NCBI GenBank assembly: GCA_026415615.1 | Contig: JAOAGT010000001.1 | Location: 120,562 to 184,561, forward strand | DNA: 64,000 nucleotides | Direction of reading: 5' to 3' | Source: Thermoleophilia bacterium | GTDB lineage: Bacteria; Actinomycetota; Thermoleophilia; RBG-16-64-13 | Shown here: piece after piece, positions 25,480 to 33,515 of the stretch | How the letters are laid out: each line of letters begins with the position of its first letter | Numbering within the stretch: the first letter of the stretch is position 1 | Program-made: the position numbers and the translations under genes | The notes under the pieces: generated by a model | Told to the model about the DNA's origin: nothing | Databases searched by the model: none | What the model saw: only the letters and a program-made list of their open reading frames with translations

Positions 25480-27570
25480 TTGCGGCTGATTGTCACCGAG
25501 AAGAACGACGCGGCCAAGAAAATTGCAAGCATCTTAGCTAGCGGTCCGGTAAAGGAAGAATCCCACTACCGGGTGCCCTACTACGTCTTTACCGACTCGC
25601 AAGGCGAGAAATCGGCGGCCATCGGTCTGAAGGGACACGTGTTGGAAGTGGACTTTCCGCCCGAGTACGCAGAGTGGCGGAAGGTCGAGCCGCGTTCGCT
25701 GATTGACGCTCCCCTTGTCAAGGTGGAGACGGCTAAAGCTGTCATCAGGGCGCTTAAGAAACTGGCTGCGGAGGCAACCTCGTTGGTCATTGCCACCGAC
25801 TATGACCGGGAAGGGGAATTGATCGGTCTTGAAGCGCTTAACCTAGCGGCAGAAGAAAATCCCCGCCTGGTTCGTACTGTACGCAGAGCGCGTTTCTCGG
25901 CCCTTACTTCTGGCGAGATAACCAAAGCCTTTGCTAACCTTGATCACCTTTCGGAGCCGCTCGCACATGCCGGGGAGGCTCGTCAGGACATCGACCTTAT
26001 CTGGGGAGCTACGCTCACGAGGTTTGTATCGCTTGCCACTTCGCGCTTGGGCAACCAGTTTCTAAGCGTGGGCCGAGTACAAAGTCCAACGCTTGCTCTT
26101 ATCGTGGCGCGAGAAAAAGAGCGGCGAGCCTTTGTCCCTGAGCCCTACTGGGTGGTCAAAGTGGACTTGGCCACCGACGGCCAACGTTTTAGCGCTGTGC
26201 ATCGTGATGAGCGGTTTACCGACGAAGCCAAGGCCAAAGCTGTCTTCGAGAAGCTTGCTAGCCCGGCTCGTGTCACTGTAGTTAAACAGACGGCGCGGAA
26301 AGTTCCCAAGCCAGCGCCCTTTAACACCACCAGTTTCACTAGCGCCGCCACTTCGCTAGGGTTCAGCGCAGCTGCGGCCATGCGTATTGCCGAAGATCTA
26401 TACATTGCCGGCTACATAAGCTACCCGCGGACGGACAATACAGTGTATCCATCTTCGCTTGACCTGCGGGCGGCGCTCGAAGTGCTTGCTCAGGGCGAAT
26501 TCTCAAGGGAGGCGGCGGAACTTTTGGCCAAGCCGGCTCTTCATCCTAGCCGAGGTGACAAGCGTACGACCGACCACCCGCCGATTTATCCTACGGGAAA
26601 TCCTAAGCCGGGCGAGCTGGGGGAACGCGAATGGCGCATTTATGAGTTAGTGGTGCGCCGGTTCCTGGCCACGCTGGCTGACGAAGCGGTGATGGAATCC
26701 AATCGGGTCGACTTGTTGATCAGTGGGGAGCCTTTTGTAGCTCGGGGTAGCCGGGTAATTACCGCCGGTTGGCTTGACTACTACCCCTACGGTCGGCAAA
26801 AGGAGGCCGAGCTTCCGCTTCTTAAGGAGAATGACTTGCTGGACCTGGTAGATAAGCAGCTTGAAGCCCGTGAAACACAACCCCCGCCGCGCTACGGCCA
26901 AGGAACGCTGATTGAGTTAATGGAAAAGCACAACCTGGGGACCAAGGCCACGCGGCATACGATAATCCAGAATCTTTACGATCGTGGCTATGTGCGGGGG
27001 AATCCTATCGAACCCACCGAGATGGGAATAAAGCTGGCCGAGGCTCTCCAAGAGTACGCTCCGCGCATAGCATCTCCGGACATGACGGCGGAGCTTGAGC
27101 GGGACATGGACCTGATCTCTGTACGGAATTTAAGCAAAGATGAAGTGGTAAGGATCTCTCGGGAGCTGCTTCGCCAGGCCTATGACTCTTTGGAGCAAAA
27201 CCGAGACAAGATAGCGGCCAAGATCTATGAGGGAATAAGTGGGGACCGCATCCTAGGCTTGTGTCCCAAGTGCGGGACTAACCGCCTGCGGATCATTCGG
27301 TCCAAGACCAGCAAGAAGCGTTTTGTGGGGTGCGAAGGTTATCCGGATTGCGATCAAACCTATCCGCTTCCTCAGCGGGGAGAAATTGTTCCCACCGACG
27401 ACACCTGTCCTGAGTGCGGGAGCCCCAAAGTCAAGGTGCTTAGCGGGCGGCGGCCGTGGGTGCTATGTCTTGATCCAGAATGCCCGACCAAGCTTGAGTA
27501 TCGCAGCAAGCGCACAAGACGATCGATGGCCGCCGTGTCTGGGGAGGGCGCCGGAGAGGAAGCAACATGA
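25480..27570 (+). CDS. topA: DNA topoisomerase I, type IA, archaeal-like form
   Basis: Relaxes negatively supercoiled DNA by single-strand passage. 696 residues. The N-terminal Toprim domain begins directly with MRLIVTEKNDAAKKIASIL and contains ATDYDREGELIG (DxD metal site) near 105-116. The active-site Tyr lies in AGYISYPRTDNTVYP near 310. Two C-terminal four-Cys zinc modules follow (CPKCG...GYPDC and CPECG...DPEC). The 'IVTEKNDAAKKIA' opening and DHPPIYPTG are features of the archaeal-type enzyme rather than E. coli-type TopA. The start is TTG, nine bases after AGGAG. It ends in an ATGA overlap with tmk. Confidence 0.93.
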   Translation: MRLIVTEKNDAAKKIASILASGPVKEESHYRVPYYVFTDSQGEKSAAIGLKGHVLEVDFPPEYAEWRKVEPRSLIDAPLVKVETAKAVIRALKKLAAEATSLVIATDYDREGELIGLEALNLAAEENPRLVRTVRRARFSALTSGEITKAFANLDHLSEPLAHAGEARQDIDLIWGATLTRFVSLATSRLGNQFLSVGRVQSPTLALIVAREKERRAFVPEPYWVVKVDLATDGQRFSAVHRDERFTDEAKAKAVFEKLASPARVTVVKQTARKVPKPAPFNTTSFTSAATSLGFSAAAAMRIAEDLYIAGYISYPRTDNTVYPSSLDLRAALEVLAQGEFSREAAELLAKPALHPSRGDKRTTDHPPIYPTGNPKPGELGEREWRIYELVVRRFLATLADEAVMESNRVDLLISGEPFVARGSRVITAGWLDYYPYGRQKEAELPLLKENDLLDLVDKQLEARETQPPPRYGQGTLIELMEKHNLGTKATRHTIIQNLYDRGYVRGNPIEPTEMGIKLAEALQEYAPRIASPDMTAELERDMDLISVRNLSKDEVVRISRELLRQAYDSLEQNRDKIAAKIYEGISGDRILGLCPKCGTNRLRIIRSKTSKKRFVGCEGYPDCDQTYPLPQRGEIVPTDDTCPECGSPKVKVLSGRRPWVLCLDPECPTKLEYRSKRTRRSMAAVSGEGAGEEAT

Positions 27571-28343
27571 ACGACGACAGCGCCAAATCCGGAAACGAAC
27601 AGTACAAGAACTTGTTGGTGGGGGAGAGAGGAATGGCTGCCTCGTCCGATTGGCCGCCGGAACCGCCAGAAGATCCGTCTCTAGATGATTCGGTGGCGGC
27701 AGGGCTGGGCAGCGGGCTGCGCGGGGTATTCATAACTTTTGAAGGTCTTGACGCGTGTGGGAAGTCAACGCAGATGCACATGCTAGCACAAGCGCTGCGT
27801 GAGCGGGGTTACGTGGTAACCGAAACTCGTGAGCCGGGAGGCACGCCGCTGGGAGAAGCTATCCGCGAAGTACTTCTTGACCCGCGTTATCGTGGCATGA
27901 CTCCACGAGCCGAGGCCTTGCTCTATGCCGCCGCCCGCGCCCAGTTGGTGAAAGAGGTGATCAGGCCTGCCTTGGAAGATGGCCAAGTGGTGTTATGCGA
28001 TCGTTACCTGGATTCATCTCTTGCCTACCAGGGCTACGGGCGAGGTCTTGGACCTGATGACATCATTACCCTAAACGTCTGGGCTACAGAGTGTCTTTTC
28101 CCGGATTTGACGTTGTTTCTTGATCTCAACGATTCTGCTCGGGCCAAGCGACTGGGGACAACTCTGGATCGTCTGGAAGGAGAAGATCAAGATTTTCACC
28201 GCCGAGTGGCTGAGGGCTACAAGCAGCTTCTTCGCGACCACCCCCATCGCATCCGTCGGGTTGATGCCCGGGGCACACCAGACCAGGTCCAGGAACGGGT
28301 GCGCGCAGTGGTAGAGGAAGAGCTTGGCCTTTTTAGCCACTAG
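27567..28343 (+). CDS. tmk: Thymidylate kinase
   Basis: Phosphorylates dTMP to dTDP. 258 residues against the usual ~210, because of an acidic, Pro-rich N-terminal extension of about 50 residues. The core has the P-loop FEGLDACGKST (normally GxDGxGKST; Ala-Cys here replaces Gly-x), the DRX motif in VVLCDRYLDSSLAYQG and TREPGGTPLGE. The ATG overlaps the topA stop; ATG at 27633 behind GGGGGAGAGAGGA is an equally good start and would trim 22 residues. Part of the topA-tmk-holB-PSP1 set. Confidence 0.93.
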   Translation: MNDDSAKSGNEQYKNLLVGERGMAASSDWPPEPPEDPSLDDSVAAGLGSGLRGVFITFEGLDACGKSTQMHMLAQALRERGYVVTETREPGGTPLGEAIREVLLDPRYRGMTPRAEALLYAAARAQLVKEVIRPALEDGQVVLCDRYLDSSLAYQGYGRGLGPDDIITLNVWATECLFPDLTLFLDLNDSARAKRLGTTLDRLEGEDQDFHRRVAEGYKQLLRDHPHRIRRVDARGTPDQVQERVRAVVEEELGLFSH

Positions 28344-28354
28344 GGGGCACGTGT

Positions 28355-29521
28355 TTGGCTACTGGGCAAGCAGCGGTCATGGCAGATTTGTTTGCGGCAA
28401 TAGTGGGTCAAGACAGAGCCAAGGCAGTGCTAGCCCGGGCTCTCGAAGAGGGCGAGTCGCATGCATATCTTTTCTACGGCCCCGAGGGGGTAGGAAAAAC
28501 CACTACAGCTCGGGCGTTTGCAGCGGGGCTAATCTGTGCCGACCGGGGGTGTGGAACTTGCAACACCTGCCGGCGGGTGCTACACGAACTCGCGCATCCG
28601 GATCTGTTCGAGCTGGTTCCAGAGGGAAATGATATCCGCATCGAGCAGATCAGGGAGATCTTGAGAGATGCGGCCAGACGTCCCTTTGAAATCCAGTCTC
28701 GCGCCAAGGTCTACTTAATACACGAAGCCGACGCCATAACCCTTGAAGCGGCAAACGCCTTACTTCGCACATTGGAGGAACCGCCCTCCCATGTCCGATT
28801 TATCTTGATCAGCGAGCGGCCGGAGAAGATTCTTCCCACCATTTCTTCCCGTTGTCAGCACATTGCTTTCTCGCGTCTCTTGGAGTCTCGAATAGCTGCT
28901 GCTCTCAAGGAACGACTTGGGCTTTCTGACCGTCAGGCTTTGCACTGGGCGCGGGTGGCAGGGGGTGAGTATGCCTACGCAGTTGAGCTAGCTACCACGG
29001 AGAGCGCGAGGCAGCAAAGGTGGCGGCTACTCGATCTGGCGCGGGACCTACCAGACTTTAGTTTCGCCGATACGGAGTCTGCGCTGGACGAGGTTATGGG
29101 GGTAGTAGAAAGCCGGGCGGAGGCTCGGGCGGCAGAACTGCAGAGAGCCAAGGAACAGGCGGTTGAGTGGGCGGTAACTGGCCGCGAAAAAGCAAGGGAA
29201 GAGAAGCGCTTCGACGACCTCGTCAAGCGACAAAAGCGGAGGCTGATCACTCAAGGGCTGAGGATCGTCATTCAGACGTTTTCTGGTTGGTACCGTGACC
29301 TGGCTTTGGTTGCTGTGGGTGCTGAGCACGCGGCAGCGAACCAGGACCGGTTGGACGAACTGCAGCTGTTTGCTTTTCCAGAGAGCATTCCGGCGTATGT
29401 GCAAGCGGTAGAGGTAGCTAGAAAAGCGCAGCAGAGGCTTCGTTATAATGTCGATGCCCGTTGTGCTATTGGAGACATGTTCTATTCCATCAAGGAGGCC
29501 CTTACCCTGTGGCCCAAGTAG
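28355..29521 (+). CDS. holB: DNA polymerase III delta' subunit (clamp-loader AAA+ ATPase)
   Basis: 388 residues. Walker A is intact (GPEGVGKTTTARAF), a zinc module follows (CADRGCGTCNTC) and then the sensor region LLRTLEEPPSHVRFILISERPEKILPTISSRCQ with the SRC motif. The intact Walker A and Cys4 module are also found in DnaX, but the short length and the place after tmk argue for delta'. A helical C-terminal domain follows with a highly charged stretch near 250-300. The start is TTG, seven bases after TAGGGGG; ATG at 28379 is possible. Its 3' end overlaps the next gene and contains that gene's AAGGAGG. Confidence 0.9.
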   Translation: MATGQAAVMADLFAAIVGQDRAKAVLARALEEGESHAYLFYGPEGVGKTTTARAFAAGLICADRGCGTCNTCRRVLHELAHPDLFELVPEGNDIRIEQIREILRDAARRPFEIQSRAKVYLIHEADAITLEAANALLRTLEEPPSHVRFILISERPEKILPTISSRCQHIAFSRLLESRIAAALKERLGLSDRQALHWARVAGGEYAYAVELATTESARQQRWRLLDLARDLPDFSFADTESALDEVMGVVESRAEARAAELQRAKEQAVEWAVTGREKAREEKRFDDLVKRQKRRLITQGLRIVIQTFSGWYRDLALVAVGAEHAAANQDRLDELQLFAFPESIPAYVQAVEVARKAQQRLRYNVDARCAIGDMFYSIKEALTLWPK

Positions 29522-30894
29522 TGGGAGTAGTCTTCCGCGGTGGGACCAAGATCTACCACTTTGATCCTGCAGGACTTGAACTAGCGCGAGGCGACCGCGT
29601 AGTCGTGCAGACTGTCAATGGTCCTGAGATCGGCCAAGTGGTTGAACCGCCGCATGAGGTTGATGAGTCCGAACTTCCTGCACCGCTTAAGAAGGTGGTC
29701 AGGCTTGCGACCGGCGAAGACCTGGAAGCGGTGAACAAGTCAGAAGCCTTGCGTAAGCAGGCGCTCGAGACTTGTCGGCGCTTGATTGAAGAGCACGGTC
29801 TGGACATGAAGCTGGTTGATGCCGAGATTGCCTTTGGCGGCGAGAAGATCACCTTCAGTTTTGTAGCTGAGGAACGAGTGGACTTCCGGGCTCTTGTCGC
29901 CGATTTGGCCAAGACGCTCAAGATGCGTGTGGAGCTTCGGCAGATAGGCGCAAGGGAAGAAGCTCGTCTGGTGGGTGGGCTTGGCCCATGTGGACGGACC
30001 GTTTGTTGCGTTCTTTTTCAATTGGACGACGAGCCGGTCTCCATTCGCATGGCCAAAGAGCAGAACCTTCCTCTCAATCCGACCAAGATTTCCGGCCTAT
30101 GCGGGCGGCTGATGTGCTGTCTTAAATTTGAGCAGGACCAGTACGTGGAATTCCGTAAGCAGGCGCCAGCTAAAGGTACCCGGGTGGTTACGCCCCGCGG
30201 CGAAGGCGTCGTAGCCGGCTACAACTTTACAAAGGAATCCATCATTGTTCGGCTGGAGGACGGCACATTAACCAACGTGAGGCTGGCAAGCTGTGAGTGG
30301 GCCGAGGATGGCAAGCTTGTGGTAGTGCCTGAGGTGGCGGAGCCCGTGCCGGTGCCTTGGCTGGAAACTGAGGTAACTGGCGAGACCCTTGAGCCCGAGG
30401 AAGAGGTTGCGGAAGAGGGCGCGGAGACTTTGCCTGTGCTCGAAGCAGAGGTGGTGCTGGGGGCCGATGGCGAGCCAGTGGAAGTAATCGTGGCCGAGGG
30501 ATCGCGTAAGAGTAGCAGCGGCCGCAGGCGGCGACGCAAGCGCAAGACACAGGCAAAAACGCAGGAAAAGGCGGATGGTCAAGGTTCAGCCGGGGCTGCA
30601 GATATAACGGGGGAAACACGCACTCCACAGCGCGGTTCGCGGCGCGGCCGCCGGGGACGCAAACCTGCCAGTGGCTCCACGTCGGAAGCCGGCCGCGCCA
30701 CCCGGAGAGAAAAGGGAACTGGCCGGGACAAGAAGGGCTCTGGGGCTCAGCAACGCTCCAACCAAACCGGGACCAGCACCGAAGGCAACGGCAATCGCCA
30801 AGCCTCTGTTCAGAGGACCCGAAGATCTAGACGGTCTCGCAAACAGCGTTCGGGTCGCAGCGGCTCTCCTGGTGAAAGTGGCGGCGAGGGCTAA
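29509..30894 (+). CDS. ricT: PSP1/RicT-family protein with long basic tail
   Basis: The first ~270 residues are a complete PSP1 (YaaT/RicT) domain, with the paired Cys motifs GPCGRTVCCVLFQ and GLCGRLMCCLKFE. In Bacillus subtilis RicT works with RicA/RicF in RNA processing and carries Fe-S clusters. Here another ~190 residues follow: an acidic segment (~270-330) and then an Arg/Lys/Gly/Ser-rich disordered tail with RRRRRKRK-like runs and SRRGRRGRKP repeats, looking like an RNA-binding tail. The start is GTG at 29509, 10 bases after AAGGAGG and overlapping holB by 13 bases; the longer frame from 29461 lacks a site. Placement after tmk-holB is the same as in Firmicutes. Confidence 0.9.
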   Translation: MAQVVGVVFRGGTKIYHFDPAGLELARGDRVVVQTVNGPEIGQVVEPPHEVDESELPAPLKKVVRLATGEDLEAVNKSEALRKQALETCRRLIEEHGLDMKLVDAEIAFGGEKITFSFVAEERVDFRALVADLAKTLKMRVELRQIGAREEARLVGGLGPCGRTVCCVLFQLDDEPVSIRMAKEQNLPLNPTKISGLCGRLMCCLKFEQDQYVEFRKQAPAKGTRVVTPRGEGVVAGYNFTKESIIVRLEDGTLTNVRLASCEWAEDGKLVVVPEVAEPVPVPWLETEVTGETLEPEEEVAEEGAETLPVLEAEVVLGADGEPVEVIVAEGSRKSSSGRRRRRKRKTQAKTQEKADGQGSAGAADITGETRTPQRGSRRGRRGRKPASGSTSEAGRATRREKGTGRDKKGSGAQQRSNQTGTSTEGNGNRQASVQRTRRSRRSRKQRSGRSGSPGESGGEG

Positions 30895-30915
30895 CTCTTG
30901 CTCCAGGGACGGAAG

Positions 30916-30944
30916 TTGTCATAAAGGCGGGCAGCTTTTAAACT
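30916..30944 (+). promoter_or_regulatory. Promoter of the tRNA-Thr gene
   Basis: TTGTCA (30916-30921), 17 bases, TAAACT (30939-30944): a good vegetative-sigma promoter. Transcription would start near 30951, about 20 bases before the tRNA. Confidence 0.7.
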
Positions 30945-30971
30945 TGTTGCGCTGCATCTTCGGGCAGCGGT

Positions 30972-31044
30972 GCCGGCGTAGCTCAGTTGGCAGAGCGGCT
31001 CACTCGTAATGAGCAGGTCCAGGGTTCGATTCCCTGCGTCGGCT
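30972..31044 (+). tRNA. tRNA-Thr (anticodon CGT)
   Basis: 73 nt that fold into a full cloverleaf. The acceptor stem GCCGGCG pairs with CGTCGGC (one G-U). The D arm is GCTC/GAGC, the anticodon stem GCTCA/TGAGC with loop CTCGTAA (anticodon 31005-31007), and the T arm CAGGG-TTCGATT-CCCTG. The CCA end is not encoded. It reads ACG codons. Confidence 0.97.
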
Positions 31045-31203
31045 TTGGGCACAGAATGACGACCCTGACGACCGGGCAACCTGCTGGTTCCGCCTCTTTG
31101 TAATCTGTCCTAACATCGGCCAGAGACTTTCCCTGGTGTTGGAAGCCGTGTGCGTCATCCGAGCTCGCTTCCGTCCTATTTGTGGCCTTTCTTGGAAACC
31201 TTA

Positions 31204-31698
31204 CTAGCTCCCCAACCAGCCTCCTAGGGCAAGCAGAGCGAAGCCGCCGATCATCCAGACCGAACCCGGGTATAGACCACGCAAGATGGCTCTAGAGTTT
31301 GCCCGCCGCGCCTTGCGGACAACCTCTTTGGCTTGGTGGCGCCGCTGCCGTATTAACTCTGCGTTCTTAACGACAGTCGGGTCTCTTAGGGTCTTTAGAA
31401 TTTTTGAAACGATGCGGAAGCCTCCGTAGAGGATAGCGACTACTGCCGCCAAGATCGCCACCATGCCAAAACTGGTTCTTATGGCGCGGCTGGTTTCTCC
31501 CTCCTCCACCAGCGGGCGCACCGTCTCACTCCACATAGACCACACTAGTGCACCTGCGAACGCTATCAACACTATCCAAGCTGGCAAGGCTCTACGGGAG
31601 AAGCGTCTGCCGCGCGGCTGGGCTAGCAAATAGAAGGCGGCAATTACGCACAGTGTGCCTCCCACCCCGGCTGTGAAGTCATACCACTCATAGGCCAT
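31204..31698 (-). CDS. Small membrane protein of unknown function
   Basis: 164 residues with about four hydrophobic helices: near 9-26, 38-55, 72-95 and 145-161. Between helices 3 and 4 lies a strongly basic stretch (RQRRHQAKEVVRKARRANSR) that should be cytoplasmic. I recognise no family. The ATG has no strong ribosome site. It stands alone, pointing back toward the tRNA, with large gaps on both sides. Confidence 0.7.
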   Translation of the reverse strand: MAYEWYDFTAGVGGTLCVIAAFYLLAQPRGRRFSRRALPAWIVLIAFAGALVWSMWSETVRPLVEEGETSRAIRTSFGMVAILAAVVAILYGGFRIVSKILKTLRDPTVVKNAELIRQRRHQAKEVVRKARRANSRAILRGLYPGSVWMIGGFALLALGGWLGS

Positions 31699-32260
31699 GA
31701 TGCCCTCCGACAGAAACTCCTGTGGGCGACTAGCATGTTTATCCCCTGCAAGGCAAGGAGCAGCCCTGGCAAGGCTTGGGTAGCTAGCAGACGATGCATT
31801 CGCTGCCCTCGACGTGTTCCCTCCGTGTTATTACTGTACGATAGCTCAACCGCTGTGCTAGCGGGAGGCAGGGCTGCCTTTCCGCGGCCGAACCATTCGA
31901 GGTTGGCTCTTCGTCCCGGTGATGTCTTGATGCCTACCTCAGGACGCAGGCCGCATCACTGAAAAACGCTGCTCGGAGTGGCTCGCTGTAACCTGCTTTA
32001 CCGCACTTGCTCCGGTGCTGACTTCGCACCACCCGCGCTCTTTTCTATCCGCCGTTGTATCGGGTGTTAACAAGAGAAACCAAAGTCGCGCTCAGTGTGC
32101 GTAGCAAGTTTTTGTGAGCCATTTGTTAACCCTATTGACATTCTCAGCCTCGACGGTTAGGTTTTAGCACAAGGCTTTTGCTGCATAGGCATTGCGGACC
32201 GCAGACCAGGCGAGCATGAGCCGGGACCAGTAAGGCATTTGAGGGCGCGAGGTCTCGATC
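31699..32260. other. Long intergenic region with the promoter of the flavodoxin-ferredoxin gene
   Basis: 562 bases with no plausible gene. It separates divergent transcription units. The only signal I can defend is the promoter near the right end. Confidence 0.6.
32135..32163 (+). promoter_or_regulatory. Candidate promoter for the flavodoxin-ferredoxin gene
   Basis: A perfect TTGACA (32135-32140), 17 bases, then TAGGTT (32158-32163), a poor -10 that keeps the key A2 and T6. It would leave a 5' leader of about 90 bases before the ATG. Confidence 0.45.
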
Positions 32261-33415
32261 ATGAAGGGTTTGGTTGTTTATTACTCTGCCACTGGCAGCA
32301 CCAGGAAGGTTGCCCGGGCTATTTGCCGCGGTATGCAGCAAGTAATCGATGCGGATGTGGCCTCCGTGGCAGAGATCTCTCCCGAGGAAGTAGCCAACTA
32401 TGACCTCATCGGGATAGGCTCTCCTATTTGGTTTTTCCGCGAGACCGCCAATGTCCGGTTGTTCATGTATCAGCTTCCGTCTTTGGCCGGAAAGTTGGGG
32501 TTTGTCTTTTGCACGCATGGGACTGCTCCTCTGGGGATCTTCCATTCCATGGTGCCGCTATTGCGGCGTAAGGGGCTCACGATTATCGGCTGGAGAGACT
32601 GGTACGGATCGGTGTACCAGGTTTTGCATGCCCCCAAACCCTACTTCACTGATGGGCACCCTGATGCGACTGACCTAGCCGAGGCCGAGGCTTTTGGCCG
32701 GGCTATGGCAGAGCGCGCTGTGAACATTGCGGCCGGGCAAACTGACCTAATACCAGAGCTTCCTTCCGGCCCCGACTGTGAGCTAACGTTCCAGCCGCAT
32801 CCCATCGGCGAACCGTTTCCGGGCGCAAATCCTAAACGAAGAGTAGATCTGGAAACGTGCAAGTACCCGGACTGCACTCTTTGCGAGGATATCTGCCCTA
32901 CACATTGCATCCAGCTCATGGATGATCCCCCTAGCTTTGGACCAGAATGCTATAACTGCTCGCTCTGCAACCGTCTGTGCCCCACCGGCGCGATCAAACT
33001 GGAGGGAGAGGCCGCCAAGCGCATGCAGCCAGAAAAGCGGATCAACATGGAGAAGTGCCGCTACCCTGACTGCAAGCTGTGCGTCACCTACTGTCCCATG
33101 AACTGCATTGATTTCTCCCAGAACCCTCCCACGTTTACTCATGCCTGCGAGGGCGACGATTTGTGCTGGGTGATTTGTCCACAGGGCGCAATTGAGATCA
33201 CAAATCTCGATGTTACTCACGCGAAGATGTGGGAAGGATTCCAGGAAGCTCGGGTTGATCCCCAAAACCATCCTTTCCTTGAGATGCTTCGCGAAGCGGA
33301 AGCTAAGGGCAAATTCCGGCGACTTGTTCCGCTGGAAGAAATTGGCTGGGACAACCCGGTGTTTAAGATTCAAAGAACTCCGCGTTTTGACATACACGAG
33401 CTATTGGAGGAGTGA
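32261..33415 (+). CDS. Flavodoxin-like/multi-[4Fe-4S] fusion protein (EFR1-type)
   Basis: 384 residues. The N-terminal ~150 are a flavodoxin-like fold: KGLVVYYSATGSTRKVA is the FMN phosphate loop and GIGSPIWFF, CTHGT are the other loops. From about 205 come four cysteine clusters: CKYPDCTLCEDICPTHC, CYNCSLCNRLCPTG, CRYPDCKLCVTYCPMNC and CEGDDLCWVICPQG, that is two tandem ferredoxin-like modules with a repeated YPDC insert. Single-module relatives are known as EFR1-family ferrodoxins. It probably shuttles low-potential electrons between flavin and Fe-S partners in the cytoplasm. It stands alone, about 100 bases before the ABC operon. Confidence 0.88.
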   Translation: MKGLVVYYSATGSTRKVARAICRGMQQVIDADVASVAEISPEEVANYDLIGIGSPIWFFRETANVRLFMYQLPSLAGKLGFVFCTHGTAPLGIFHSMVPLLRRKGLTIIGWRDWYGSVYQVLHAPKPYFTDGHPDATDLAEAEAFGRAMAERAVNIAAGQTDLIPELPSGPDCELTFQPHPIGEPFPGANPKRRVDLETCKYPDCTLCEDICPTHCIQLMDDPPSFGPECYNCSLCNRLCPTGAIKLEGEAAKRMQPEKRINMEKCRYPDCKLCVTYCPMNCIDFSQNPPTFTHACEGDDLCWVICPQGAIEITNLDVTHAKMWEGFQEARVDPQNHPFLEMLREAEAKGKFRRLVPLEEIGWDNPVFKIQRTPRFDIHELLEE

Positions 33416-33515
33416 GTAGGAAAGGGGAGAGCATTTTCCAGGTCTGGGCGAAAGGAACCCCAGAGGTGAGTTGAGGTTCCGTAGTTGGGGGCGTCGAATC
33501 AGGAGGTGTCGCAGC

